Shown here: positions 24,120-32,890 of the stretch, piece by piece | Layout of the letters: every line of letters begins with the position of its first letter | Position numbering within the stretch: the first letter of the stretch is position 1 | Assembly (NCBI GenBank): GCA_910576865.1 | Contig: CAJTKE010000005.1 | Span: 62,001-126,000, forward strand | DNA length: 64,000 nucleotides | Reading direction: 5' to 3' | Origin: an uncultured Oscillibacter sp. | GTDB taxonomy: Bacteria > Bacillota > Clostridia > Oscillospirales > Oscillospiraceae | Notes under the pieces: model-generated | Database searches by the model: none | The model's input: the letters and a program-made list of their open reading frames with translations, nothing else | What the model was told of the DNA's origin: nothing | Translations under genes and position numbers: made by a program

Positions 24120-24851
24120 ATGCTGCCGTTTTTCAAAAAAGTGCGGGAGGCCCGCAGGCCCCGCTGCGCCGTCCTGGTGGCGGCGGCGGGCAACTCCACC
24201 CGGATGGGCGGCGTGAACAAGCTGCTCCAGCCGCTGGAGGGTGTGCCGGTTCTGGTTCGGACCCTTGCGGCCCTCCAGGTGGCGGGAAGTGTGGACGAGA
24301 TTGTCATTGCCGCCCGGGAGGAGGATATTCTGGAGATTTCCCAGCTTTGCCGGACCTATGGGCTCACAAAATGCGCGAAGGTGATCCGGGGCGGGGAGAG
24401 CCGGGTCCACTCTGTGCTGCTGGCGGCGCTGGAGGCCTCACCGGAGATGGAGCTCCTGGCGGTGCAGGACGGCGCCCGGCCCCTGGTGACGCCGGAGCTC
24501 ATCGACCGCGTGGTCTCCGCCGCCGCCCGGTGTTCCGCCGCCGCCCCCGCCGTAGCGGTGAAGGACACGGTGAAAGTCGTTCGGGAAGACGGCGGCGTGG
24601 AGGAAACCCTGGACCGGGGACGGCTCCGGGCCGTCCAGACGCCCCAGGTCTTTGAGGCGGGCCTTTTGAAAGCCGCCCTGCAGTCCGCCCTGGAGCAGGA
24701 AGCCCCCGTCACCGACGACGCCTCCGCCGTGGAGCGGCTGGGGAAGGTGGTCTTCCTGGTGGAGGGCGAGGAGGAGAACCTGAAAATCACCACGCCCATG
24801 GACATGATCCTGGCGGAGGCCATTGTGAGGGCCCGGGAGGAAGGACGATGA
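24120..24851 (+). CDS. ispD: 2-C-methyl-D-erythritol 4-phosphate cytidylyltransferase
   Basis: IspD joins CTP and MEP in the non-mevalonate isoprenoid pathway. The 243-residue protein has the nucleotide-binding segment VAAAGNSTRMGGVNKLLQPL near residue 20, the VQDGARPLVTPELID motif and the C-terminal TDDASAVERLG and NLKITTPMDMILAEAI phrases. It overlaps ispF by ATGA. With ispF here and ispH 3 kb upstream, much of the MEP pathway is in this window. Confidence 0.95.
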   Translation: MLPFFKKVREARRPRCAVLVAAAGNSTRMGGVNKLLQPLEGVPVLVRTLAALQVAGSVDEIVIAAREEDILEISQLCRTYGLTKCAKVIRGGESRVHSVLLAALEASPEMELLAVQDGARPLVTPELIDRVVSAAARCSAAAPAVAVKDTVKVVREDGGVEETLDRGRLRAVQTPQVFEAGLLKAALQSALEQEAPVTDDASAVERLGKVVFLVEGEEENLKITTPMDMILAEAIVRAREEGR

Positions 24852-25336
24852 CGAACCTGCGGATCGGCCACGGCTATGATGTCCACCGTCTGGTCCCGGG
24901 CCGGAAGCTGATTCTGGGCGGTGTGGAGATTCCCTGGGAAAAGGGCCTTCTGGGCCACTCCGACGCGGATGTGCTGGTCCACGCCGTCATGGACGCTCTG
25001 GCGGGCGCGGCCCGGCTGGAGGACATCGGAAAACTGTTCCCGGATACCGACCCGGCCTACAAGGGCATTTCCAGCCTGAAGCTGCTGGAGGAGGTGGGCC
25101 GGCTCCTGGAGGAGAGGGGGTTCGCCGTGGTGAACGTCGACGCGGCCCTGCTGGCCCAGGCGCCCAAGGTCGCCCCCTACAAGGCCCGGATGGCGGAAAA
25201 CATCGCCGCCGCCCTGGGGATCGATGCGGAACAGGTCAATGTCAAGGCCACCACGGAGGAGGGCCTGGGCTTCACCGGGGACGGCTCCGGCATGGCGGCT
25301 CACGCCGTGGTGCTGGTGGAACGTCTCTGTCTTTGA
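24848..25336 (+). CDS. ispF: 2-C-methyl-D-erythritol 2,4-cyclodiphosphate synthase
   Basis: The 162-residue trimeric enzyme makes the cyclodiphosphate from CDP-ME 2-phosphate. Zinc ligands are visible in GYDVHRL (Asp and His) and in the GHSDADVLVHAVMDALAG block; KLFPDTDP and NVKATTEEGLGFTG complete the family signature. A hairpin after the stop probably ends the ispD-ispF transcript. Confidence 0.97.
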   Translation: MTNLRIGHGYDVHRLVPGRKLILGGVEIPWEKGLLGHSDADVLVHAVMDALAGAARLEDIGKLFPDTDPAYKGISSLKLLEEVGRLLEERGFAVVNVDAALLAQAPKVAPYKARMAENIAAALGIDAEQVNVKATTEEGLGFTGDGSGMAAHAVVLVERLCL

Positions 25337-25364
25337 ACGCGTATACTCCCGACAAGCATGTGCG

Positions 25365-25388
25365 CCCCGCCCTCCGGCGGGGTGTTTT
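25365..25388 (+). terminator. Probable terminator after ispF
   Basis: CCCCGCC-ctcc-GGCGGGG is followed by TGTTTT. The T-tract is short. Confidence 0.6.
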
Positions 25389-25420
25389 CGCGCGCGGATC
25401 AGGCACCTTTCCCTTCCGTT

Positions 25421-25433
25421 CCCATAGTATGGG
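25421..25433. repeat. Short palindrome before the DUF3343 gene
   Basis: CCCATA-g-TATGGG is a perfect inverted repeat ending five bases before the ribosome-binding site. It could be an operator or shield the site in mRNA. Confidence 0.35.
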
Positions 25434-25453
25434 AGAGAAAGGAGGAGTGTCTC

Positions 25454-25705
25454 GTGGAGCACTATATCATCCTGGCCCGCTCCGTGACCTACGCCCAGCG
25501 GATGCAGAAATCCCTGGGACGGGCGGGCGTCCGCTGCCACATCTTCCGGCCCCCCAGGGACCTGACGGATGTGGGCTGCGCCTACGCCCTGCGCGTAGCG
25601 GTTTCCGATCTGCCGGAGGCCTTGACCGCCCTTCACAGGGACGGCCTGGACCCCGTTCAAATATTTTTATTTCAGAAGGGGCTGTATCAGGAGGTGGAGG
25701 CATGA
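25454..25705 (+). CDS. DUF3343 protein, putative Se/S carrier-like
   Basis: The 83-residue protein begins with a GTG eight bases after AAAGGAGG and reads VEHYIILARSVTYAQRMQKS, then PPRDLTDVGCAYALRV and FLFQKGLYQEVEA. The DVGCAYALRV segment with its single cysteine is characteristic of DUF3343, a family called putative Se/S carrier because it is found with cysteine desulfurase-like and selenium genes. It overlaps the desulfurase-like gene by ATGA, which fits a donor/carrier pair. The role is inferred from context. Confidence 0.82.
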   Translation: MEHYIILARSVTYAQRMQKSLGRAGVRCHIFRPPRDLTDVGCAYALRVAVSDLPEALTALHRDGLDPVQIFLFQKGLYQEVEA

Positions 25706-26835
25706 TCTATTTCGACAGCGCGGCCACCAGCTTCCAGAAACCCGCCTCCGTTGCCGCCGCCATGTGGGAGGCCCTGGCCTCCATGAGCTCGCCGGGGCGG
25801 GGGGGCTACTTCGCCGCCGCCCGGGCAGCGGACACGGCTTTCCAATGCCGCACGGAGCTGGCGGAGCTGTTCGGCCTGAAAAATCCGGAGCAGGTGGTCT
25901 TCACCCTCAACGCCACCCACGCCCTGAACATCGCCATCAAGAGTCTGGTGCCGCCGGGAGGGAAGGCGGTCATCTCCGGCTATGAACACAACGCCGTCAC
26001 CCGGCCCCTGGAGGCTCTGGGGGCGGAAACCGCCGTTGCCGCCGCCCCGCTCTTCGAGGCGGAGGCGGTGACGGCGGCTTTTGACCGGCTGGTGGTCCCC
26101 GGCGTCAACGCCGTGATCTGCAGCCATGTCTCCAACGTCTTCGGCTTCATCCAGCCGGTGGAGCAAATCGCCGCCATCTGCCAGAGCCGGGGCGTGCCCT
26201 TCATCATCGACGCCTCCCAGTCCGCCGGGATCCTTCCCCTGGACATGGGCGCCCTTGGCGCGGCCTTTGTCGCCATGCCGGGGCACAAGGGACTTTACGG
26301 CCCCCAGGGCACCGGCGTGCTGCTCTGCCGGGAGGGCGTGCCTGCCCGGCCTCTCCTGGAGGGGGGCACCGGAAGCCAGTCCATCCGGCAGCGGATGCCG
26401 GACTTCCTGCCGGACCGGCTGGAGGCCGGGACCCTCAACATGCCGGGAATCGCCGGATTGCTGGCCGGGGTCCGGTACGTCCGCCGGGGAGGACCGGACA
26501 AAATCCTGTCCTATGAAAAGTACCTGACCCAGATGGCCGTCCAGGGGCTGGAAACTCTGCCGGGACTGCGGCTCTTTGCCTCCCCGGACCTCCGAGGCCA
26601 GACGGGGGTGTTGTCCTTTACGGCGGAGGGCATGGATGTGGAAACCATCGCCTCCGAGCTGGCGGAGCGGGGCATCGCCGTCCGGGCGGGCATCCACTGC
26701 GCCCCCTGCGCCCACCGTACGGCGGGGACGCTGGACACCGGCACCGTCCGGATCAGCTTCTCCGATTTCAACACGCCGGAGGAAACAGCCCGGCTGGTCC
26801 GGGCGGTCTATGGGGTCCTGGGGCGGGCTTTCTGA
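25702..26835 (+). CDS. Class V aminotransferase, cysteine desulfurase-like
   Basis: The 377-residue PLP enzyme has the fold-type I features of the Csd/SufS group: MIYFDSAATSFQKP at the start, NATHALNIAIKSL, HVSNVFGFIQPV, IDASQSAGILPLDM and the PLP lysine in MPGHKGLYGPQGTGVL (about Lys196). The C-terminal RAGIHCAPCAHRTAG loop carries the cysteine pair expected of a sulfur- or selenium-mobilising enzyme. The overlapping DUF3343 gene may encode its acceptor. Substrate (Cys or Sec) is not decided. Confidence 0.85.
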   Translation: MIYFDSAATSFQKPASVAAAMWEALASMSSPGRGGYFAAARAADTAFQCRTELAELFGLKNPEQVVFTLNATHALNIAIKSLVPPGGKAVISGYEHNAVTRPLEALGAETAVAAAPLFEAEAVTAAFDRLVVPGVNAVICSHVSNVFGFIQPVEQIAAICQSRGVPFIIDASQSAGILPLDMGALGAAFVAMPGHKGLYGPQGTGVLLCREGVPARPLLEGGTGSQSIRQRMPDFLPDRLEAGTLNMPGIAGLLAGVRYVRRGGPDKILSYEKYLTQMAVQGLETLPGLRLFASPDLRGQTGVLSFTAEGMDVETIASELAERGIAVRAGIHCAPCAHRTAGTLDTGTVRISFSDFNTPEETARLVRAVYGVLGRAF

Positions 26836-26875
26836 ACAGACCGTGAATTTTCCGGTAATTTTCCCGTGGTTTACC

Positions 26876-26904
26876 TTGCTTTTTGCCGTCGGGTTCTATA
26901 TAAT
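26876..26904 (+). promoter_or_regulatory. SigmaA-type promoter for cdaA-ybbR
   Basis: TTGCTT and TATAAT are 17 bases apart, about 80 bases before the cdaA start. Confidence 0.7.
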
Positions 26905-26986
26905 CTATAGTATTCATGACCTGACGCCTCTCTCGGCGGAAACAGCCCGCTCCCGGCGGCGCGGAGGAAAGGGATGACGACGTAGA

Positions 26987-27859
26987 ATGAATGTGACGCT
27001 GACGGAGCTGTTCGCCACCATCGGCCGGTATCTGCTGACCATTGAGGTCTCGGATGTCCTGGATATCGTGATCATGGCGTTCGCGCTCTATAAAGTGCTG
27101 ACCCTGGTGCAGACCACCAAGGCCGCCAGCCTGCTGAAGGGGCTCTTTGTCTTTCTGGCGGCGCTGCTTTTGAGCTACCTGTTCGGCCTCAACGGCATCT
27201 ATTACCTGCTGAGCCGGATGGTGGAGGTGGGTGTGTTGGCCCTCATCATTCTCTTCCAGCCGGAGATCCGCCGGATTCTGGAGGAGATGGGCAGCCGCCG
27301 CATCCTGGCCCTGTTCACCCGGTCGGAGAACGCCAGCGTGCTGGAGCAGACCATCGAGCAGACCGTGCTGGCCTGCTCCGAGATGTCCCAGTCCCGCACC
27401 GGCGCGTTGATCGTGTTCGAGCGGGAGATTCTCCTGGATGATCTGGTCCGCAGCGGCACGGTGCTGGACGCGGCGGTGTCCGGCGAGCTTTTGAAAAACA
27501 TCTTCTTCGTGAAGGCGCCCATGCATGACGGCGCGGTGATCGTCCGCCACGGGCGGGTGCTGGGGGCGGGCTGCATGCTCCCCCTGAGCAAGAACGTGAA
27601 CCTGTCCCGGGATTTGGGCATGCGTCACCGGGCCGGCATCGGCATGAGCGAGAACTCCGACGCGGTGGTGGTCATCGTGTCGGAGGAAACCGGCTCCATC
27701 TCTGTGGCCACCGGCGGGATGCTGAAACGGCACCTGAAGCCGGAGACCCTGGATAACCTCCTGCGGAACGAGCTGCTTCCGCAGGAGGAGGCCGAGACGG
27801 ACAAGCAGAAATTCAGCCTGACGGGCCTGCTGCGCTCCAGGAAGGACGGAGGTGCGTAA
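26987..27859 (+). CDS. cdaA: Diadenylate cyclase CdaA
   Basis: CdaA makes c-di-AMP from two ATP and controls potassium, osmotic and wall homeostasis in Firmicutes. The 290-residue protein has three N-terminal membrane helices (residues about 10-85) and the DAC domain with the catalytic MHDGAVIV (DGA) and GMRHRAGIG (RHR) motifs. The gene is followed, after one base, by the ybbR/cdaR-like partner gene. The third gene of the usual cdaA-cdaR-glmM set is not adjacent. Confidence 0.96.
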   Translation: MNVTLTELFATIGRYLLTIEVSDVLDIVIMAFALYKVLTLVQTTKAASLLKGLFVFLAALLLSYLFGLNGIYYLLSRMVEVGVLALIILFQPEIRRILEEMGSRRILALFTRSENASVLEQTIEQTVLACSEMSQSRTGALIVFEREILLDDLVRSGTVLDAAVSGELLKNIFFVKAPMHDGAVIVRHGRVLGAGCMLPLSKNVNLSRDLGMRHRAGIGMSENSDAVVVIVSEETGSISVATGGMLKRHLKPETLDNLLRNELLPQEEAETDKQKFSLTGLLRSRKDGGA

Positions 27860-27860
27860 G

Positions 27861-29216
27861 GTGGATAACGAAAAGGCGGGGCGCCGCAGAGTGGTTTATC
27901 TGCTGCTGGCCATTCTGGTGGCCTGCGGCATCTGGCTCTATGTGGACCTGAGCAGCGGCCGGACCGTGACCCAGGAGTATCTGGACATCCCCATTGAGTA
28001 CTTGTACGAGAGCACCCTGACGGACCGGGGCCTGATGCTGGTGGACGCGGACACGGACCACACCATTGATCTGGAGCTGAAGGGCACCCGCTGGAACATC
28101 TCCAGTCTGGACCGTTCTCAGATTCGGGTGACCGCCAGCCTCTTCGACGTGACCAGCGCCGGGGAGCAGCGGATCAACTACAATGTCAGCTTCACGAATA
28201 CGAAATTCAACAACAACGTCATCCAGACGGAAAAGGCCAGTATCCGGATGGCCACGGTGAATATCAGCGAGCTGTACAGCCGGACCGTCGACATCAGCTG
28301 TGAGCTGGTGGGCGGAGTGGCGGACACCTATTCCGCCGGACAGGTGGAGCTGTCCCAGACGGAGGTGGAGGTCCGGGGCCTCCAGGAGGACATCAACCCC
28401 ATCGGCTACGCCAAGGTCACCCTGGATATCGGGGCCAACGCGGTGGAAACGGTTTCCCGGGACCTGGAAATCCAGTATTACGACAAGGATGGACAGCTTT
28501 TGGACAAGTCCGGCATTTACTCCTCGGTGGACAGCGTCCGGGCCACACTGCCGGTGTTCGTCACCAAGGAACTGCAGCTGGTGGTCAATCTGGTCGAGTC
28601 TCCCGGCCGGCGCATCAAAAACACGGATTACCGCATCGAGCCCATGACCATAGCCGTTACCGGAGACGCCTCCAAGCTGAAAAACGTGGAGTCGCTGGTC
28701 CTGGGCCCCCCCCCCTATGATCTGGCGGAGCTGGGCACGGAGGCCTCTGAAAACTATACGACGACCAACTATCCCATCATCATGCCGGACGGCTGCACAA
28801 ATGTGAGCGGCGTGACCCGGGCGGCCCTGCGCATCCGGTTCAAGGACATGACCAGCGCCACCATTTCCACGGGGAATATCTCCTGGCTGAACCTGCCGGA
28901 GGGGAAGCATGTGGAGCTGCTGACGGACAGCCTCGCGGTGAAGGTCTTCGGCACCGAGGCGGATGTCTCCGCCCTCGCCGGGGAGGATATCGCCGTGACG
29001 GTGGACCTCAGCGACTACTCCGCCGCCTCCGGGACGTACACCATCCCGGCGGAGGTGACCGTCAACAAGGGAGACGTGGGCATCAGCGGCCTGTATCAGA
29101 TCCAGGCCACCATTCGGGAGGGCACCGAGGCGCCGCCTGAGGAGGGGACGCCCCCGCAGGACGTGGAGGCCAGCGCCCCCGCCGACGGGGAAGCGCAGAT
29201 GGAGGGAACGCCATGA
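27861..29216 (+). CDS. cdaR: YbbR-domain protein, CdaA regulator-like
   Basis: The 451-residue protein has an N-terminal membrane helix (RRRVVYLLLAILVACGIWLYVDL) and an extracytoplasmic chain of YbbR repeats, seen in phrases such as IPIEYLYES and the two VEVRGLQEDI/VTGDASKL-like units, ending in an acidic Pro-rich tail. CdaR modulates CdaA in Bacillus and Listeria. GTG 27861 is preferred to an upstream GTG because that one lies inside the GGAGGTG ribosome site. It overlaps the next gene by ATGA. Confidence 0.88.
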   Translation: MDNEKAGRRRVVYLLLAILVACGIWLYVDLSSGRTVTQEYLDIPIEYLYESTLTDRGLMLVDADTDHTIDLELKGTRWNISSLDRSQIRVTASLFDVTSAGEQRINYNVSFTNTKFNNNVIQTEKASIRMATVNISELYSRTVDISCELVGGVADTYSAGQVELSQTEVEVRGLQEDINPIGYAKVTLDIGANAVETVSRDLEIQYYDKDGQLLDKSGIYSSVDSVRATLPVFVTKELQLVVNLVESPGRRIKNTDYRIEPMTIAVTGDASKLKNVESLVLGPPPYDLAELGTEASENYTTTNYPIIMPDGCTNVSGVTRAALRIRFKDMTSATISTGNISWLNLPEGKHVELLTDSLAVKVFGTEADVSALAGEDIAVTVDLSDYSAASGTYTIPAEVTVNKGDVGISGLYQIQATIREGTEAPPEEGTPPQDVEASAPADGEAQMEGTP

Positions 29217-29623
29217 CGCAGATCGCGACAGTTGAACGGATCCTGGATTCCAGCCACGCCGAGATTTCCGTGCCCCGGAAGTCCGCCTGCGGACACGACT
29301 GCGAGGAGTGCGCCGGCTGCGGCGTCACCGGCGCGGCGGTCCACGCGAAGGCCCTGAACCCCATTGGAGCCGCTCCGGGGCAGAAGGTGGTGGTGGAGAG
29401 CAGTACGAAGAAGATGCTCCGCATCGTGGCCCTGGTCTATCTGATCCCGGTGGCGCTGTTCTTCCTGGGCTATATCCTGGCCCTGGCGGCGAGTGCCAGC
29501 GTGGCGGTCCAGTACACCGCCGCCGCCGCGGGCTTCCTTCTGGGCATTCTGGGGGCCATCGGCTACGACCGCCGCCTCCGGGCCAGGGGCGGGCTGTCCT
29601 TCACCATCGTCCGGCTGTTCTGA
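29213..29623 (+). CDS. SoxR-reducing system protein RseC family
   Basis: The 136-residue protein has a cysteine-rich N-terminal domain (KSACGHDCEECAGCGVTG, a C-x3-C-x2-C-x2-C set that could hold an Fe-S cluster or metal) and two membrane helices (LVYLIPVALFFLGYILALAA and VQYTAAAAGFLLGILGAIGY). RseC is often found with Rnf or sigmaE genes elsewhere. Here it stands between ybbR and a DUF5685 gene, so its redox partner is not evident. Confidence 0.82.
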   Translation: MTQIATVERILDSSHAEISVPRKSACGHDCEECAGCGVTGAAVHAKALNPIGAAPGQKVVVESSTKKMLRIVALVYLIPVALFFLGYILALAASASVAVQYTAAAAGFLLGILGAIGYDRRLRARGGLSFTIVRLF

Positions 29624-30510
29624 TGTTCGGCTATGTCAGGCCTCCCCTGGACCTGCCGGAGGAGGAGCTGAGGCGCTTCGGCCGGGTCTACTGCGGCCTC
29701 TGCCACGCCCTGGGGGAGCGCTACGGTACGGCGGCCCGGTTCATCCTGAACTACGATTTCACCTTTCTGTCCATCCTCCTCTCGGAGAAAGAGGAGGGCC
29801 CCGTGCGCCACGGCCGTTGCGCCGCCCATCCCGTCCACGGGCGGGACCGGCTGGAGACCACTCCGGCCCTGGCCCTGGCGGCGGACGAGAGCGTGATTCT
29901 GGCCTATTGGCAGACTCGGGACGGCGTGGAGGACCACGACTGGCTTCACGGCCTGAAATACCGGGGGGCCTCCGCCGTTCTGGAGCGGGCCTATCGAAAG
30001 GCGGCGGCGGCCCGGCCGGAATTCGACGCCTCCACCCGCCGCCAGCTGACGGCCTTGGCGGAGCTGGAGCGGGAGAACTGCCCCTCCATGGACCGGGCGG
30101 CGGATACCTTCGCCGTGCTGCTGCAAGGGGCCGCCCAGGCGGTGGACGAGCCGGTCCGGCGGCGGGTGCTGGAGCAGATTTTCTATCACCTGGGCCGCTG
30201 GGTCTATCTGGTGGACGCGGCGGATGACCTGGAAAAGGACGCCGCCTCGGGGAACTACAACCCGGTGGCCCTTCGCTACGGCCTGTCCGGCGGCGTCTGG
30301 ACGGAGGAGGCCCGGGAGAGCTTCGCCGCCACCCTGGACCACTCCATCCACATGATGGCCACCGCCTTTGAGCTGTGGGACTTCGGCGTCTGGACGCCGG
30401 TTTTGGAAACCACCCTCTATACCGGACTTTTCCGCGTGGGAAAAGCGGTGCTGGACGGCACCTTCCGGAGCGGGGGGAACAAGAGAGAAACGCAGGAGAG
30501 AAGCACATGA
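29623..30510 (+). CDS. DUF5685 family protein
   Basis: The 295-residue protein opens MFGYVRPPLDLPEEELRRFG followed by YCGLCHALGERYG, the signature of DUF5685. The paired CxxC (Cys in YCGLC) and later histidines could bind metal, and the VYLVDAADDLEKDAASGNYN stretch is reminiscent of prenyl-synthase-like helices. No function is established. Its end overlaps the J-domain gene by ATGA; this pairing is frequent in Clostridia, so the two products may act together. Confidence 0.75.
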   Translation: MFGYVRPPLDLPEEELRRFGRVYCGLCHALGERYGTAARFILNYDFTFLSILLSEKEEGPVRHGRCAAHPVHGRDRLETTPALALAADESVILAYWQTRDGVEDHDWLHGLKYRGASAVLERAYRKAAAARPEFDASTRRQLTALAELERENCPSMDRAADTFAVLLQGAAQAVDEPVRRRVLEQIFYHLGRWVYLVDAADDLEKDAASGNYNPVALRYGLSGGVWTEEARESFAATLDHSIHMMATAFELWDFGVWTPVLETTLYTGLFRVGKAVLDGTFRSGGNKRETQERST

Positions 30511-31109
30511 ACGATCCCTATCAGGTACTCGGCATTTCGGAGAGCGCCAGCGACGAGGAGGTCAAGCGGGCCTATCGGGAACTGGCGAGGAAATACCATC
30601 CGGACAATTACCATGACAATCCCCTGGCCGATCTGGCCCAGGAGAAAATGAAGGAGATCAACGCCGCCTACGAGGAGATCCAGAAGCGCCGCAGCGGCGG
30701 AGGCCGGACCTCCGGCTCCTCCTACGCCGGGAGCTGGCAGCAGTCCTATGGCTCCGGCGGCGGTTCCTCCGTCCTCCAGCAGGTCCGGGCCGCCATCCAG
30801 ATGGGCGACATCGCCCGGGCGGAGGCGCTTTTGAACAATGTCAGCGACCACGGCGCCGAGTGGAATTTCCTCAAGGGCGCGGTGTGCTACCGCCGGGGCT
30901 GGATGGACGAGGCCCTGCGGTATTATCAGACCGCCTGCCAGATGGAGCCGGGCAATCCGGAGTACCGGCGGGCCCTGGACCTGATGCGGAACGGTTCGCC
31001 TTACCGCCCGGGAGGGGAGCCCTTCGGGACCCTGTGCGCCGGGAATCCCTGCCTGACCCTGTGCTGTGCCTACACGCTGTGCAACGGCGGCTATTGCTGC
31101 TTTATCTGA
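30507..31109 (+). CDS. DnaJ-domain protein with C-terminal TPR-like and Cys-rich tail
   Basis: Residues 1-68 form a J domain with the HPD motif (KYHPDNYHDNP), which would stimulate an Hsp70. A Gly/Ser-rich linker follows, then a short tetratricopeptide-like part (IARAEALLNNVSDHGAEWNFL, RGWMDEALRYYQTACQMEPG). The last 30 residues contain six cysteines (CAGNPCLTLCCAYTLCNGGYCC). It is not the chaperone DnaJ proper, since the zinc-finger and client domains are absent. Its partner is probably the overlapping DUF5685 gene. Confidence 0.85.
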   Translation: MNDPYQVLGISESASDEEVKRAYRELARKYHPDNYHDNPLADLAQEKMKEINAAYEEIQKRRSGGGRTSGSSYAGSWQQSYGSGGGSSVLQQVRAAIQMGDIARAEALLNNVSDHGAEWNFLKGAVCYRRGWMDEALRYYQTACQMEPGNPEYRRALDLMRNGSPYRPGGEPFGTLCAGNPCLTLCCAYTLCNGGYCCFI

Positions 31110-31128
31110 AAATAAGGGGAGATCACCT

Positions 31129-32010
31129 ATGATCAAGAGCATGACCGGCTATGGCCGGGCCAGAGAGACGAGGAACAGTCGGGATATCACCGTGGAGGTC
31201 CGGGCGGTCAACAACCGCTATCTGGACTGCGCGGTGAAGATGCCCCGACTGTATATCTTTGCCGAGGACGCCCTGAAACAGCGGGTCCAGAGGGCGGTCT
31301 CCCGGGGAAAGGTGGATGTGTTCGTCACCGTGGACGCCTCCGCCGCCGACGTGACGCAGGTGACGGTCAACCGGGAGCTGGCGGCGCAGTACGCCGCCGC
31401 CCTGCGGGAGCTGGCGGAGGTCTGCGGCGCCGAGGGCTACAAGGTGACGCCGGAGTCGCTGGCCCGGTTTGCGGACGTGCTCACCGCCACCAAGGCGGAC
31501 GAGGATTTGGAGACCGTCAGCGCCGACCTCTGCGCCGTGCTGGACCAGGCCCTGGCCGCGTTCAACGAGATGCGGGCCGTGGAGGGAGCCAAGCTGGCGG
31601 AGGACATCGGGAACCGGCTGAACGTCATTGAGGACTGCACCGCCAAGGTGGAGGCCCGGTCGCCGGAGACCGTGGCGGAGTACCGGGCCAAGCTCACCGC
31701 CCGGATGCAGGAGGCTCTGCAAAGCGTGACCATCGACCCCCAGCGTATTCTGACCGAGGCGGCGATTTACGCCGACAAGGTGGCCGTGGATGAGGAGACC
31801 GTCCGGCTGCGGAGTCACGTGGCCCAGCTCCGGACCATGCTGGAGTCCTCGGCGCCCATGGGGCGGAAGATGGACTTCCTCATTCAGGAGGTCAACCGGG
31901 AGTCCAACACCATCGGCTCCAAGTGCGGAGACGTGTCCATCGCCCAGGTGGTGGTGGATTTGAAGGCCGAGGTGGAAAAGATGCGGGAACAGGTGCAGAA
32001 CATCGAATGA
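31129..32010 (+). CDS. yicC: YicC/YloC family endoribonuclease
   Basis: The 293-residue protein has the family N-terminus MIKSMTGYGRA and VEVRAVNNRYLDCAVKMPR, and the C-terminal block GRKMDFLIQEVNRESNTIGSK. YicC-like proteins are endoribonucleases involved in RNA turnover. The order yicC-remA-gmk-rpoZ-priA-def-fmt is conserved from Bacillus to Clostridia. AAGGGGAG precedes the ATG at 31129, which overlaps nothing; its stop overlaps remA. Confidence 0.93.
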   Translation: MIKSMTGYGRARETRNSRDITVEVRAVNNRYLDCAVKMPRLYIFAEDALKQRVQRAVSRGKVDVFVTVDASAADVTQVTVNRELAAQYAAALRELAEVCGAEGYKVTPESLARFADVLTATKADEDLETVSADLCAVLDQALAAFNEMRAVEGAKLAEDIGNRLNVIEDCTAKVEARSPETVAEYRAKLTARMQEALQSVTIDPQRILTEAAIYADKVAVDEETVRLRSHVAQLRTMLESSAPMGRKMDFLIQEVNRESNTIGSKCGDVSIAQVVVDLKAEVEKMREQVQNIE

Positions 32011-32252
32011 GTATGGAATTTATCGACATCGGTTTTGGGAGCATGGTCTCCCGGGAGCGGGTGGTGGCCATCGTGGGCCCCGACTCCGCCCCCATCCGCC
32101 GCATGACCCAGGAGAGCCGGGAGCGGGGGATGCTCATCGACGCCACCTACGGGCGGAAGACCGCCTCGATCTTCATTATGGACAGCGACCATGTGATCTT
32201 ATCGGCCCTGCCGACCGAGAAATTCGGCGGGGGGGAACAGGAGGAAGCATGA
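32007..32252 (+). CDS. remA: Extracellular matrix regulator RemA-like (DUF370)
   Basis: The 81-residue protein has the DUF370 opening MEFIDIGFGSMVSRERVVAI and the SAPIRRMTQESRERGMLIDAT core. RemA of Bacillus is a ring-forming DNA-binding protein that activates biofilm and osmoprotection genes. The role in this organism is unknown. The ATG at 32007 overlaps the yicC stop; a second ATG two codons later is possible. Confidence 0.9.
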   Translation: MSMEFIDIGFGSMVSRERVVAIVGPDSAPIRRMTQESRERGMLIDATYGRKTASIFIMDSDHVILSALPTEKFGGGEQEEA

Positions 32253-32845
32253 AAAAGGGAAAGACATTCATCGTGTCCGGACCCTCCGGCGTGGGGAAGG
32301 GCAGTGTTCTGAAGGTGCTGCTGGAGAGGCGGAAGAATGTGTATGTCTCCGTCTCCGCCACCACCCGTCCCCCCCGGGATGGGGAGGAAAACGGCGTTCA
32401 TTACCACTTTTTGGATGTGGATACCTTCCATGAATGGATGGCCCAGGACGCCTTTTTGGAGTACGCCGAGTATGTGGGGAACTTTTACGGGACTCCCAAG
32501 CGCTTTGTGGATGAGGCCATGGAGCGGGGGAAGGACGTGATTTTGGAAATCGACGTGCAGGGCGCCCTGCAAATTGCCCAGAAGCGGCCGGAGGCTGTGC
32601 TGATCTTCATCGCTCCCCCCAGCTGGGAGGAGCTGGCTCGCCGTCTGACCCTCCGGGGGACCGACAGCCCGGAGAAGATTGAGAAGCGGCTGCTGCGGGC
32701 CAAGGTGGAGTGCCGGACCGCCGGGGCCTATCACTATTTTGTCATCAACGACACCATTGAAAACGCGGCCGGAGAGCTGGACGCCATTATGACGGCGGAA
32801 CACTGCCGCTCTATAGACCGTATGGAGATCATCAGCGGCAAGTGA
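32249..32845 (+). CDS. gmk: Guanylate kinase
   Basis: Gmk converts GMP to GDP. The 198-residue protein has the P-loop GPSGVGKGSVLKVL (residues 10-23), the GMP-binding STTRPPRDGEENGVHYHF-like stretch and the EIDVQGALQ segment. The start overlaps remA (ATGA). Its size and motifs are ordinary. Confidence 0.97.
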   Translation: MKKGKTFIVSGPSGVGKGSVLKVLLERRKNVYVSVSATTRPPRDGEENGVHYHFLDVDTFHEWMAQDAFLEYAEYVGNFYGTPKRFVDEAMERGKDVILEIDVQGALQIAQKRPEAVLIFIAPPSWEELARRLTLRGTDSPEKIEKRLLRAKVECRTAGAYHYFVINDTIENAAGELDAIMTAEHCRSIDRMEIISGK

Positions 32846-32890
32846 CCGCCATAGATTGTAACTGAGTAACGGAAAGGAAGTCGACCAACC

